Shown here one piece after another: positions 9,124 through 18,572 of a DNA stretch of 64,000 nucleotides. How positions within the stretch are numbered: position 1 is the first letter of the stretch; each line of letters opens with the position of its first letter. Both the position numbers and the translations under genes were made by a program. This DNA is from JAWKWH01 sp963669285 (GTDB lineage: Bacteria; Pseudomonadota; Alphaproteobacteria; Rhizobiales; Rhizobiaceae). The stretch is from assembly GCA_963669285.2 (NCBI GenBank), contig CAXXSI010000023.1:1-64000 (forward strand), read 5' to 3'. Below the pieces are notes generated by a model that was not told the DNA's origin, did not search any database, and worked only from the letters and a program-made list of their open reading frames with translations.

Positions 9124-10797
9124 ATGAGCTTTGCGAGGATATTGGGCATTCTGATCGCGGGATTTGCCATGTCATTGGCCGGTTTCACCGCCATGGCCGC
9201 CGAACGCTCGATCATCGTGCTGGACGCCTCCGGTTCGATGTGGGGGCAGATCGACCAGAAGGCCAAGATCGATATCGCACGAGAAACACTGTCCGATGTG
9301 GTCAAGGCGGTGCCGCCCGAGAGCGAACTGGGCCTGATGGTCTACGGACACAGGCAAAAGGGATCGTGCAGCGATATCGAACTGGCGGTTGCGCCGGCCA
9401 AGGGTACGGCGGCTGCAATTGCCGCATTCGCCAACTCAATCAAACCGAAAGGCAAGACGCCGCTGTCGGCATCGGTCAAGAAAGCCGCCGAAGCGTTGCG
9501 CTATACCGAGGACAAGGCCACCGTCATCCTGGTTACCGACGGGCTGGAAACCTGCGATGCCGACCCTTGCGCGCTCGGTCGTCAGTTAGAGCAGAGCGGC
9601 GTTGACTTCACCGCCCATGTTGTCGGCTTCGGCCTGTCGGACGAAGACGGCAAGCAGGTCGCCTGCCTGGCAGAGGAGACCGGCGGCAAATATCTGAAAG
9701 TCGAAGATGCAGACACGCTGGGCGAGGCGCTGACGACGACGGTTGTCGAAGCCGCTCCTGAACCAGAGCCGGAACCGGCCCCTGAACCAAAGCCGACCAG
9801 GCCTGAATTCAACGTCGTGGTTCGCGCTAAACTATCCGCTGACGGGCCGGTCATCGAAGATGGCGGCAATGTGCTTTGGGAATTCCGCGTGATCAACGAT
9901 GCCGGCAAGGTGGAGAGAAAAGTGGTCAACCGCCGCTATGCCGGCGAGCATATGGTTTCGCTGGAACCGGGCCGCTACATGATGCGAACCCGGCTCGGCA
10001 AAATCAATCTTGAGCGCGAAATCGATGTACCGACTGATTCGGTCTTCGACGAGGACGTGGTTCTCGATGCCGGTATTGTCGAAATCGTTCCAAAGCGAAA
10101 AGCCGATGACAGTGAAGCAACCAAGGATGCGCGTGTTCAGGTGTTCTTCGGCGACCTGAAGGACGGTGCTTACGGGCGATCCTCGTTTTATGTACTGGCC
10201 GGTGATGTGAAACTGCACGGCAAGATCGGCAAGGCGGTTGCGGAAGAAACGATCACAATTGCGGCCGGGCAAACGGTGTCGCGCGAGCTTATCATTGCCT
10301 CGGGCGTGGTCATTCCTGCTGCTGTCTATGCCGAGGGCGGTCCGGCTGTGGAAACCAACGATATCCGCTTTACCATCCGCACCGCGAAGGCTGATCTGAA
10401 CGGCAAGCGGAAGAACATCAATGGCAAATACGGTGCCGGCGGAACCATCGACGTGCCGGCCGGCGAGGTCGTCATGCATGCACGATTAGGGCGCGTCCAA
10501 GTGACCAGCGAGCCGTTTGTCGTCAAGGGTGGCGAAGCCACCGAAGCATCGGTCAATCTGAATGCCGGTGTGCTGGCGGTTACAGCGCCGGGTGCCAACC
10601 GCTACGTGATCTTGTCTGCCAAGAAAGACATCAACGGCAAGCGAAAACGCATCGCCCAGGGAAATGGCGCGGAATGGCAGGAAACGCTGCCGACCGGCAA
10701 CTATATGGTCGAGGTTTCCTATCAGGAAGACAAGGCGAAAAAACAGGCCGAAGTGAGCGTGCCGGCGGGCGAACGGACCGAAATCACTGTCGAATAG
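9124..10797 (+). CDS. Secreted von Willebrand factor A domain protein
   Basis: A 557-residue exported protein of unknown role. The signal peptide ends near FTAMA (residue 25). A vWA domain follows (about 28-205) with an intact metal-ion-dependent adhesion site, DASGSMWG at residues 34-41. A Pro/Glu linker (EPEPEPAPEPKP, near 219) joins it to a beta-rich C-terminal half. That half contains two related units, marked by AKADLNGKRKNI near 420 and AKKDINGKRKRI near 498. The ribosome site GATAGGAGAGTGAT is strong. It is divergent from ccrM and followed by a rho-independent terminator, so it is probably monocistronic. Confidence 0.88.
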   Translation: MSFARILGILIAGFAMSLAGFTAMAAERSIIVLDASGSMWGQIDQKAKIDIARETLSDVVKAVPPESELGLMVYGHRQKGSCSDIELAVAPAKGTAAAIAAFANSIKPKGKTPLSASVKKAAEALRYTEDKATVILVTDGLETCDADPCALGRQLEQSGVDFTAHVVGFGLSDEDGKQVACLAEETGGKYLKVEDADTLGEALTTTVVEAAPEPEPEPAPEPKPTRPEFNVVVRAKLSADGPVIEDGGNVLWEFRVINDAGKVERKVVNRRYAGEHMVSLEPGRYMMRTRLGKINLEREIDVPTDSVFDEDVVLDAGIVEIVPKRKADDSEATKDARVQVFFGDLKDGAYGRSSFYVLAGDVKLHGKIGKAVAEETITIAAGQTVSRELIIASGVVIPAAVYAEGGPAVETNDIRFTIRTAKADLNGKRKNINGKYGAGGTIDVPAGEVVMHARLGRVQVTSEPFVVKGGEATEASVNLNAGVLAVTAPGANRYVILSAKKDINGKRKRIAQGNGAEWQETLPTGNYMVEVSYQEDKAKKQAEVSVPAGERTEITVE

Positions 10798-10840
10798 TTC
10801 CGCCATAGTTGCGGAAGCACCATCAAACAGCCTATAGCGC

Positions 10841-10868
10841 GGGCGCCGATTTGTTCGGCGCCCTTATT
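10841..10868 (+). terminator. Rho-independent terminator after the vWA gene
   Basis: Perfect 9-bp stem GGGCGCCGA / TCGGCGCCC with the 5-base loop TTTGT, followed by TTATT. It lies 44 bp after the vWA stop codon and just before the ribosome site of the next gene, so it should separate the two transcripts. Confidence 0.75.
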
Positions 10869-10885
10869 CGATCCGGAGACCTGAC

Positions 10886-11569
10886 ATGCCAGCACCCGAC
10901 CTCATCATATTCGATTGCGATGGCGTGCTGGTCGACTCTGAAATCATTGCCGCAAAGATCGAAGCGGAGATGCTGACCAAGGCCGGGTATCCGATTTCTC
11001 CGGAGGATGTGGCCGAACGCTTCGCCGGATTGACATTCAAGGATATTCTTTTGACCGTCGAGAAGGAGGCCGATATTCCTTTTCAGGCATCGCTTCTTGA
11101 TGAGAACAGAAAAGTGCTCGACAAAAAGCTCGGCCGCGAAGTCAGGGAAATCGAGGGTGCGGCAAAGGCAGCGGCGGCAATGCCGCGCAAGTGCATCTGT
11201 TCCAATTCGCGCCTTGACCGCATCGACGCCATGCTGGAACGAACCGGCATGCGAATGCTGTTTGATGAGAGCATTTTCTCGGCCTCGGACCTGGACGGCG
11301 TGAATTCCAAACCGGCGCCGGATGTGTTTGTTCATGCCGCATCAGTGATGGGTGCCGAACCGGCGAATACGTTTGTCATCGAGGATTCAGTTCATGGCAT
11401 AGCGGGCGCAGTTGCCGCGGGAATGCGGGTTATCGGTTTTACCGGCGGCGCACACAGCTTTCCAGGCCACGCAGACCGGTTGACCGATGCCGGAGCGGAG
11501 ACGGTCATCAACCGGTGGAGCGGTTTCCTGCCGGTGCTTGCGGCGCTAACAGAATGGCAGGACGCGTAA
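10886..11569 (+). CDS. HAD-superfamily hydrolase (beta-phosphoglucomutase/phosphatase-like)
   Basis: A 227-residue HAD subfamily I enzyme. The nucleophile motif FDCDGVLVDSE places Asp10 and Asp12 as catalytic pair. CSNSRLDRID is motif II, the KPAPDVF segment carries the motif III lysine, and IEDSVHGIAGAVAAGM is motif IV. An alpha-helical cap lies between motifs I and II. This is the pattern of phosphoglycolate phosphatase and beta-phosphoglucomutase relatives; the substrate is not readable. The ribosome site CCGGAGACCTGAC precedes the ATG. It converges with the lipoprotein gene 8 bp downstream. Confidence 0.85.
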   Translation: MPAPDLIIFDCDGVLVDSEIIAAKIEAEMLTKAGYPISPEDVAERFAGLTFKDILLTVEKEADIPFQASLLDENRKVLDKKLGREVREIEGAAKAAAAMPRKCICSNSRLDRIDAMLERTGMRMLFDESIFSASDLDGVNSKPAPDVFVHAASVMGAEPANTFVIEDSVHGIAGAVAAGMRVIGFTGGAHSFPGHADRLTDAGAETVINRWSGFLPVLAALTEWQDA

Positions 11570-11577
11570 GGCGCCTG

Positions 11578-12177
11578 CTACTGCCGCTTTGGCGGCCCTT
11601 CGTCATAGCCGGCAAACACCAGAAGATTTGCCGCCGACGGTGCTGGAATCGACACATTGGGATCGTTGAACACGAACTGCGTGGCGCCGGTAAGGCTGTT
11701 GATCGCGACCTGATACTGGTGAAGTTCGGAGTAAAGCACTTCTTCGCCGCGAACTACGACTACCCTGATCGGCATCGTCACTGATCCCGGCTCGCCCAGC
11801 GGCCCGGGAACGACGCGACCGGCGACCGCGATGTTCATGTTCAGCTGGCCGTTTTCATATTTGCAGCCCCTGGTCACATCCGAGATCGATGCCTGATAAA
11901 TGATGTTATCGGGATTTTTCTCTTCCTCGCCGCGGCGTACTTTCTTGTAGGTGTTGAAAAAAGCTGTGCCCTCGCGCAACCGGACTCTCGGGCAATATGC
12001 CCTTAGGTCAACCTGATCGATACGATCGTCAGGCTTGTCGGCGGCCTCTTTCTTGTCTTTCGAGCCAAGCCCCAAATCGGGGAATCCTCCACCCGATTGG
12101 CAGCCCGCCAACGTCAAAGCGACGGCAAATGCGCCAAAAATCGGCAATATCCGGCGATTATTCAATCGAAACTCCAT
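11578..12177 (-). CDS. Hypothetical lipoprotein
   Basis: A 199-residue protein with a basic N terminus, a hydrophobic segment and the lipobox LAGC (Cys26), so it is predicted to be lipid-anchored in the envelope. The stretch after the lipobox is Gly/Lys/Asp-rich and probably a flexible spacer. The rest is a compact domain with two cysteines (YCPRVRL and GCKYEN) and several beta-type segments. I recognise no characterised family; similar lipoproteins occur beside thrC in related genomes, by my recollection. It is divergent from thrC with 138 bp between the starts. Confidence 0.8.
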   Translation of the reverse strand: MEFRLNNRRILPIFGAFAVALTLAGCQSGGGFPDLGLGSKDKKEAADKPDDRIDQVDLRAYCPRVRLREGTAFFNTYKKVRRGEEEKNPDNIIYQASISDVTRGCKYENGQLNMNIAVAGRVVPGPLGEPGSVTMPIRVVVVRGEEVLYSELHQYQVAINSLTGATQFVFNDPNVSIPAPSAANLLVFAGYDEGPPKRQ

Positions 12178-12315
12178 TCACTGCACTTTCCTCAAAAGGA
12201 GCAAGTGTCTATACCAACGCCGCGGCAGAAATGCGACCGTTGACGCGGATGAATCTGCCGGTGTTCAACATATTTGCACTTGCAGCAGCAGGCACCCCCC
12301 AGACAGGCAGTTTTG

Positions 12316-13704
12316 ATGAGATATGTAAGTACAAGGGGCGAGGCTTCCGTCCTGGGATTTACCGATGCGATGCTGTCGGGCCTGGCCCGCGACGGCGGAC
12401 TGTATGTGCCGGAAACCTGGCCAGAGTTCAGCGTTGCGGAAATCCGGGCGATGAGAGGCCTTGACTACGCCACCCTGGCCAACCGATTGCTGACACCTTT
12501 TGTCGGTGACGAGATCGAGGCCAACGTATTCGAAGGGATGGTTCGAGACGCCTACGCGACGTTTGGTCATCCTGCGGTCTGTCCGGTGGTACAGACCGGG
12601 TCGAACGAATTCGTGCTGGAACTGTTTCATGGCCCGACGCTGGCGTTCAAGGATGTCGCCATGCAGCTTTTGTCGCGGTTGATGGATCACGCGCTGGCAG
12701 GGCGCGACCAACGGGCGACGATCGTTGGTGCGACTTCCGGCGACACCGGTGGGGCGGCGATCGAGGCGTTTGCCGGACGTGAGCGGACCGACATATTCAT
12801 CATGTTCCCGCTCGGCAAAGTCTCGCCTGTTCAGCGACGGCAGATGACCACCTCGGATGCCGCCAATGTGCACGCGCTGTCGATCGAGGGGAATTTCGAC
12901 GACTGTCAGGCGTTGCTCAAGGCGATGTTCAACGACAAGCCATTTCGCGACACTGTCGCACTGTCGGGCGTCAATTCGATCAACTGGGCCCGGATCATGG
13001 CGCAGATCGTCTATTACTTCTCTTCCGCCCTGACGCTCGGCGCACCGGACCGACCGGTCTCCTTCACCGTGCCGACCGGCAATTTCGGCGATATTTTTGC
13101 CGGGTACGTGGCCAAGCGCATGGGATTGCCGCTCGAACGGCTGATCATCGCCACCAATGACAACGACATCCTGGTACGCACGCTGGAAAGCGGCCGCTAC
13201 GAAACGCGGGCCGTCATCGAGACCACGTCTCCGTCGATGGACATCCAGGTTTCATCCAATTTCGAACGATTGTTGTATGAGGCATCCGGACGGAACAGCG
13301 AAAGCATCGTTCGTGCCATGGACGGTTTGAACCAATCAGGCTCGTTCACACTCGAGCCGGCAACGCTGGCAACCATTCAATCGCAGTTTTCAGCCGGCCG
13401 CTCGCAACTCGACGACACCGACAAATCCATGCGCTCGCTGCTCGACGACTGCGGCTATCTGTGCGATCCACACACGGCTGCGGGTTTCAAGGTCGCACGG
13501 GAAAACGCAACGGATGCACCCATGATCGTGCTGGCGACGGCCCACCCGGCCAAGTTCCCATCGGCGGTGGAAGCGGCCACCGGCACGTCGCCCGCCCTGC
13601 CCGCACGGCTCGCCGACATGATGAACAGGGCGGAAAAGCACGCAACCCTTCCATCGGACCTTAAAATGGTGGAAGATCATATTATGCGCCACAGATCGGT
13701 ATGA
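12316..13704 (+). CDS. thrC: Threonine synthase
   Basis: PLP enzyme that converts O-phospho-L-homoserine to L-threonine, last step of threonine synthesis; thrB for the previous step lies in this window at 21-22 kb. The 462-residue length and MRYVSTRG start match the family. The PLP lysine is Lys112 in HGPTLAFKDVAMQ, and the cofactor-phosphate loop is SGDTGGAAIEAF. I take the ATG at 12316; an in-frame start 14 codons upstream would add a Gln/Pro-rich piece not expected in the family. It precedes the M16 peptidase gene by 25 bp and is probably cotranscribed with it. Confidence 0.96.
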   Translation: MRYVSTRGEASVLGFTDAMLSGLARDGGLYVPETWPEFSVAEIRAMRGLDYATLANRLLTPFVGDEIEANVFEGMVRDAYATFGHPAVCPVVQTGSNEFVLELFHGPTLAFKDVAMQLLSRLMDHALAGRDQRATIVGATSGDTGGAAIEAFAGRERTDIFIMFPLGKVSPVQRRQMTTSDAANVHALSIEGNFDDCQALLKAMFNDKPFRDTVALSGVNSINWARIMAQIVYYFSSALTLGAPDRPVSFTVPTGNFGDIFAGYVAKRMGLPLERLIIATNDNDILVRTLESGRYETRAVIETTSPSMDIQVSSNFERLLYEASGRNSESIVRAMDGLNQSGSFTLEPATLATIQSQFSAGRSQLDDTDKSMRSLLDDCGYLCDPHTAAGFKVARENATDAPMIVLATAHPAKFPSAVEAATGTSPALPARLADMMNRAEKHATLPSDLKMVEDHIMRHRSV

Positions 13705-13729
13705 TGAGCGCGAAGGAGAAAGCGTTTTT

Positions 13730-15022
13730 ATGAGTGTTGATGTAAGCCGTCTGTCGAACGGCATGACGGTTGCCACCGAAACCATTCCACATCTTGAAAG
13801 CGTCGCGCTTGGCGTGTGGGTAAAGTCCGGGTCTAGAAACGAACAGGACAACGAGCACGGTATCGCGCATCTGCTGGAGCATATGGCTTTCAAAGGCACA
13901 GGCAAGCGGGATGCGTGGGAAATTGCCTCGCAGATCGAGGATGTCGGCGGTGAAATCAATGCCTCAACGAGCGTGGAAACCACTGCCTTTTATGCAAGGG
14001 TCCTTAAAGACGATGTCTCGCTGGCGGTTGATATGCTTGCCGACATCCTGAGCGATCCGAAGTTCGATCCGGCCGAACTGCAACGCGAGCAACATGTCAT
14101 TTTGCAGGAAATCGGCGCGGCGCACGACACGCCCGACGACATCGTCTTCGACCGATTTACCGAGACCGCCTTTCGCCATCAGACAATCGGCCGTTCGGTC
14201 CTTGGAACTCCCGATACGGTGGAATCCTTCACCTCGACCCAATTGCGGGCGTATCTCGAACGCCAGTACGGCGCCGACCGCATGGTGATCGTTGCCGCGG
14301 GAGCGGTGACCCATCAGGAGTTCGTTCGCGAGGTGGAGCGCCATTTCGGTACCTTCCGCGAACGTGCGACCGCAAAACCGGCAGCTTATGCCAGCTATGT
14401 CGGCGGCGATTTCCGCGAAGACCGCGATCTCATGGATGCCCAGATCGTGCTCGGTTTCGAAGGCCGCGCCTACCACGTGCGCGACTTCTATGCTTCGCAG
14501 ATCCTCTCGATGGTGCTCGGTGGCGGAATGTCATCGCGACTGTTCCAGGAAGTGCGTGAGAAACGCGGCCTGTGCTACTCGGTCTATGCGTTTCATTGGG
14601 GTTTTTCGGATACCGGAGTGTTTGGCGTCCATGCGGCAACCGGCAAGGAGGATATCGCAGAGCTTATCCCGGTGATTTTGAGTGAACTGAAAAAAAGCGG
14701 CGAAATGATACGGCCCGACGAACGCGCGCGCGCCGTAGCGCAGTACCGAGCAGGTCTGCTGATGTCGCATGAGAGTGCGGCCAGCCGCGCGTCGCAGATT
14801 GCGCGCCAGATGCTGCTCTTTGGCCGTCCAGTAACAACCGAGGAATTGCTGGACCGGCTGTCCAACATAACGGTCGAACGGCTGGCAGACCTGTCCGACA
14901 GATTGTTCTCGACAAAGCCGACGGTTGCTGCCGTTGGGCCGGTCGGCACCCTGCCTTCGTTCCAGGACATTCACGACCAGCTCGACCGTCACTCCTCCCC
15001 GGCGCGGCAGCTTGCCATGTAA
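13730..15022 (+). CDS. M16-family zinc metallopeptidase (processing-peptidase-like)
   Basis: A 430-residue pitrilysin-family peptidase resembling the mitochondrial processing peptidase beta subunit. The inverted zinc motif HLLEH is at residues 47-51 in GIAHLLEHMAFKGT, and the distal glutamate that completes the site falls in the REQHVILQEI region. The glycine-rich motif (LGGGMSSRLFQEVREKRGL) that contacts substrate is in the C-terminal half. There is no signal peptide, so it is predicted cytoplasmic. The ribosome site is AAGGAGAAAG. It follows thrC and is nearly continuous with the GNAT gene, whose ATG lies 8 bp after this stop. Confidence 0.93.
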   Translation: MSVDVSRLSNGMTVATETIPHLESVALGVWVKSGSRNEQDNEHGIAHLLEHMAFKGTGKRDAWEIASQIEDVGGEINASTSVETTAFYARVLKDDVSLAVDMLADILSDPKFDPAELQREQHVILQEIGAAHDTPDDIVFDRFTETAFRHQTIGRSVLGTPDTVESFTSTQLRAYLERQYGADRMVIVAAGAVTHQEFVREVERHFGTFRERATAKPAAYASYVGGDFREDRDLMDAQIVLGFEGRAYHVRDFYASQILSMVLGGGMSSRLFQEVREKRGLCYSVYAFHWGFSDTGVFGVHAATGKEDIAELIPVILSELKKSGEMIRPDERARAVAQYRAGLLMSHESAASRASQIARQMLLFGRPVTTEELLDRLSNITVERLADLSDRLFSTKPTVAAVGPVGTLPSFQDIHDQLDRHSSPARQLAM

Positions 15023-15029
15023 CGCGATA

Positions 15030-15647
15030 ATGCGGATCGCGGGATCAATCATCGATTTCGTCCACCCCGGCGGGCTGGAATTGCGCAACGAGGCCGTGTT
15101 GCTGCGCTTTCCGCGCAGATCCGACTACAAGGCATGGGCGGCGCTGCGCCGGCAAAGCCGCAAATTTCTCGAGCCGTGGGAACCCTCATGGACAATGGAC
15201 GAACTGGAACGCAGCGCCTGGCGCGAGCGGTTGCGCCAATACAGCCAGGACAGACGCCGCGGCACCGGGCAGACCTTTTTCATTTTTGAACGGAAAGGCA
15301 ATGAACTCGCCGGCGGCATTACAATCGGCAACATCCGGCGCGGTGCGGCGCAATCGGGTCATATCGGCTATTGGATGGGAGAAAAATTCGCCGGGCACGG
15401 TTTGATGAGCGAGGCGGTTCGGCTATTGGTTGACCATGGGTTTCGAACACTCGGCTTGCACAGGATCGAGGCGGCCTGTATTCCGCAGAACAAGCGATCA
15501 ATCCGCGTGCTTGAAAAAGCCGGATTTTCGAGCGAAGGACTGTTGCGCTCCTATTTACGCATCAACGGCGTCTGGCAGGATCATGTGCTATTCTCCCTGA
15601 TCGACGAGGACGACAAGAAGACAAGGGCTCGGGGCTCGAAAGATTGA
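15030..15647 (+). CDS. GNAT acetyltransferase, RimJ/RimL type
   Basis: Predicted N-acetyltransferase of 205 residues, of the type that acetylates N-terminal amines of ribosomal or other proteins. Family features are the N-terminal LRFPRRSDYKAWAALR segment, the acetyl-CoA loop region around GHIGYWMGEKFAGHGLMSEA, and LGLHRIEAACIPQNKRSIRV with LEKAGFSSEGLLRSYLRING at the C-terminal end. The ATG at 15030 gives the usual length; a longer open frame reaches into the peptidase gene and is not credible. Its TGA overlaps the TTG start of the following EAL gene, suggesting translational coupling. Confidence 0.9.
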   Translation: MRIAGSIIDFVHPGGLELRNEAVLLRFPRRSDYKAWAALRRQSRKFLEPWEPSWTMDELERSAWRERLRQYSQDRRRGTGQTFFIFERKGNELAGGITIGNIRRGAAQSGHIGYWMGEKFAGHGLMSEAVRLLVDHGFRTLGLHRIEAACIPQNKRSIRVLEKAGFSSEGLLRSYLRINGVWQDHVLFSLIDEDDKKTRARGSKD

Positions 15648-18532
15648 CTATCGCGGCAAAACCACTGTTCCGAATTCTGGCACTGTTGTCTTTGGCGCTG
15701 GTGTACTGCACATCGCCTGCGGCAGCCATTGAACCGATCAAGATATCCCGGGGCGATACCGCTGTTGATCTGTCCGCGGCGGTGGAAATTCATCGCAACC
15801 AGGGCGCCAGCTTTCAGGTCAACACAGCAGCGCAGCCCGATGGCATCGTGCGGCGTATCGAAGTGGAGGCCAATGACGCGCGTTCAAGCGGCGACTGGGC
15901 CGTGTTTGCGCTTGCCAACGCGACCGAGCGGCAGATTGACCGGCTGATCGTCGCACCACACTTTAGACTGGCCGGCTCAGGTCTGTTCTCACCTGACCTG
16001 GGCTCGCAGCGCATCGTTGCAATCACACCCAGTGAAGGCTTTGCGCTCGACCGCCAATCCAGCCCCGATGCCGACATTTTCCTTGTCACGCTGGATCCAG
16101 GAACGGTTGTCACCTTCGTGGCCGAACTAGCGGCGCCCAATCTGCCCAAGCTCTATTTGTGGGACACCGAAGCCTACAAGGACACCATCAATTCATACAC
16201 GCTCTACCGCGGCATCGTCATCGGCATCTCGGGTTTGCTGGCGCTGTTTCTGACAATCCTGTTCGTCGTCAAGGGAACATCGATGTTTCCGGCAACCGCC
16301 GCCCTGGCCTGGGCCGTTGTCGCCTATATCTGCGTCGACTTCGGTTTTTTAAACCGCATCATCGAGATTACGCCCGGCAATGTGCAGATGTGGCGCGCGG
16401 GCACCGAGGTTGGGCTTGCCGCCACCTTTGTCATTTTCCTGTTCACATACCTCAATCTCAACCGGTGGCACGATCACTTCAGCTACGGTGCCCTGATCTG
16501 GATATTGGGGCTGGCGCTGCTGGCGGCGGGGGCCATTATTGAACCTTCAATTGCAGCCGGAATAGCCCGTATTTCCTTTGTTCTGACTGCACTGATCGGT
16601 GTGGGTCTGATTATCTATCTGGGTGCGCAAAACTATGACCGCGCCATCATGCTTGTGCCGAGTTGGTTGATGGTGATCGTTTGGATGACCGGCACCTGGA
16701 TGGCGGTAACCGGACTGTTGGACAACGATATCGTCCAACCAGCCTTGGGCGGCGGACTAATCCTCATTACGCTGCTGATCGGATTTACGGTCATGCAACA
16801 TGCGTTTGCCGGCGGCGGGCTGCAGCAGGGCTTGTTCAGCGACATGGAACGCCAGGCGCTGGCGATAACCGGCGCCGGCGATCTCGTCTGGGACTGGGAC
16901 GTGCTTCGCGACCGGATCGTTACGCGGCCCGACATCGCCGATGTGCTCGGACTGGCACCCAACAGCCTGCACGGGCCGGCGCGCAACTGGCTGCCTATCC
17001 TGCATCAGGAAGACCGTGACCAGTTCCGCACCACGCTCGATATCGTGCTTGAGCACCGGCGCGGCAAGGTCGGCCAGTCGTTCCGGCTTCGCGGCGCCGA
17101 CGGCCACTACCACTGGTTCCTGCTCAGGGCACGCCCGGTTGTCGGCTCAGATGGCGAGATTATCCGCTGTGTCGGGACTTTGGTGGAGGTGACCGAGCAG
17201 AAGAAAGCCGAAGAACGCCTGATGCACGATGCGGTGCATGACAATCTCACCGGATTGCCCAACCGCGAATTGTTCCTCAACAGGCTTGAGACGGTCATTG
17301 CGATTTCACACGCCGAGGAAAAACTGAAGCCGACAGTGTTCTCGATCGACATCGACCGGTTCAGCCAGGTCAATGAAAGCCTGGGAATTTCGGCGGGCGA
17401 TACGATATTGCTGACAGTCGCACGCCGGATGCATCGGCTCATGAAACCTCACGACACGCTCTCGCGGGTTTCAGGTGACCAGTTTGCGCTGCTTTTGTTG
17501 TCGGAGCAGGATCCCGAGAGGATAGCGGCCTTTGCCGAGGGTGTGAAACAGGCCATCGGCGCACCGATAACGTTCGGCAAAAGCGAAATCCTGCTGACTG
17601 CGTCCATCGGCTTAATTACCGCCACGTCGGTGAAAAGCTCGGCGGACGAGATGATCAAGGATTCCGAACTCGCCATGCAACAGGCGAAACGCTTTGGCGG
17701 CGACAGGATTGAGCCCTTCCGTCCGGCATTTCGCACCCATGGCACTGACCGCCTGCAACTTGAATCCGATTTGCGACGCGCGGTCGAGCGGTCGGAGTTC
17801 AAACTGGTCTACCAACCGATCGTGCGGCTCGAGGATGCTTCCATTGCGGGATTTGAGGCACTTATCCGCTGGGAACATCCACGGCGCGGCATCATCGCTC
17901 CGTCCGAATTCATCCCCGCCGCAGAAACAACCGGGCTAATCGTGCAGCTCGGGCTGTTTGCCATGCAGCGAGCGGCTGGAGATCTTTACGCGTGGCAGAG
18001 GGAAATCAGCGAAGTGCCGCTTTCCGTCTCCGTCAATCTATCCAGTCAACACCTGATCCGGCAGGATCTGGTGGCTGATGTTCGTTCCGTTCTCGCCCGA
18101 TCGAGCTTGCCGGCACGGTGTTTCAGGCTTGAACTGACCGAGTCGATGGTGATGGCCAATCCGGAGCAGGCCGCACATATTCTGAAGCGGCTGAAGCAGT
18201 TGGGAATCGGACTGTCGCTTGACGATTTCGGAACCGGATTCTCTTCGCTGTCTTATCTGACGCGTTTTCCCTTCGACACGATCAAGATCGACAAGAGTTT
18301 TGTCGACGATACCAGCCCCAAAAAGACGGTGCTGCTCAAATCCATGGTCAACATGGCGCACGATCTCGGACTGTCGGTGGTCACCGAAGGCGTTGCCGAC
18401 GAGGCCGACGCCGCAAAGCTTCGCGACATGGGCTGCGAGTACGTTCAAAGCTTCATGTTCGGATCGCCGATGGAGGCCGATGTGGTGCTGCGGCTTTTGA
18501 AGGAGCGGCATCCGGTGACCGAACCGGCGTGA
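15644..18532 (+). CDS. Membrane PAS-GGDEF-EAL protein, probable c-di-GMP phosphodiesterase
   Basis: A 962-residue signalling protein. After a signal peptide (to about residue 27) come a periplasmic sensor-like domain, about seven membrane segments (roughly 185-395), a PAS/PAC domain (about 400-510), GGDEF (about 525-690) and EAL (about 700-955). The GGDEF motif reads SGDQF near residue 608, so diguanylate cyclase activity is unlikely. The EAL domain keeps FEALIRW near 735, the LTES segment, DDFGTGFSSL and KIDKSFV, so hydrolysis of c-di-GMP is likely. It starts at a TTG that overlaps the stop of the acetyltransferase gene; no better start exists before the signal peptide. Confidence 0.92.
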   Translation: MTIAAKPLFRILALLSLALVYCTSPAAAIEPIKISRGDTAVDLSAAVEIHRNQGASFQVNTAAQPDGIVRRIEVEANDARSSGDWAVFALANATERQIDRLIVAPHFRLAGSGLFSPDLGSQRIVAITPSEGFALDRQSSPDADIFLVTLDPGTVVTFVAELAAPNLPKLYLWDTEAYKDTINSYTLYRGIVIGISGLLALFLTILFVVKGTSMFPATAALAWAVVAYICVDFGFLNRIIEITPGNVQMWRAGTEVGLAATFVIFLFTYLNLNRWHDHFSYGALIWILGLALLAAGAIIEPSIAAGIARISFVLTALIGVGLIIYLGAQNYDRAIMLVPSWLMVIVWMTGTWMAVTGLLDNDIVQPALGGGLILITLLIGFTVMQHAFAGGGLQQGLFSDMERQALAITGAGDLVWDWDVLRDRIVTRPDIADVLGLAPNSLHGPARNWLPILHQEDRDQFRTTLDIVLEHRRGKVGQSFRLRGADGHYHWFLLRARPVVGSDGEIIRCVGTLVEVTEQKKAEERLMHDAVHDNLTGLPNRELFLNRLETVIAISHAEEKLKPTVFSIDIDRFSQVNESLGISAGDTILLTVARRMHRLMKPHDTLSRVSGDQFALLLLSEQDPERIAAFAEGVKQAIGAPITFGKSEILLTASIGLITATSVKSSADEMIKDSELAMQQAKRFGGDRIEPFRPAFRTHGTDRLQLESDLRRAVERSEFKLVYQPIVRLEDASIAGFEALIRWEHPRRGIIAPSEFIPAAETTGLIVQLGLFAMQRAAGDLYAWQREISEVPLSVSVNLSSQHLIRQDLVADVRSVLARSSLPARCFRLELTESMVMANPEQAAHILKRLKQLGIGLSLDDFGTGFSSLSYLTRFPFDTIKIDKSFVDDTSPKKTVLLKSMVNMAHDLGLSVVTEGVADEADAAKLRDMGCEYVQSFMFGSPMEADVVLRLLKERHPVTEPA

Positions 18533-18572
18533 CCGGCCGAACGGCCTGTTGCCGATACCGGCGGTTTCAGGG

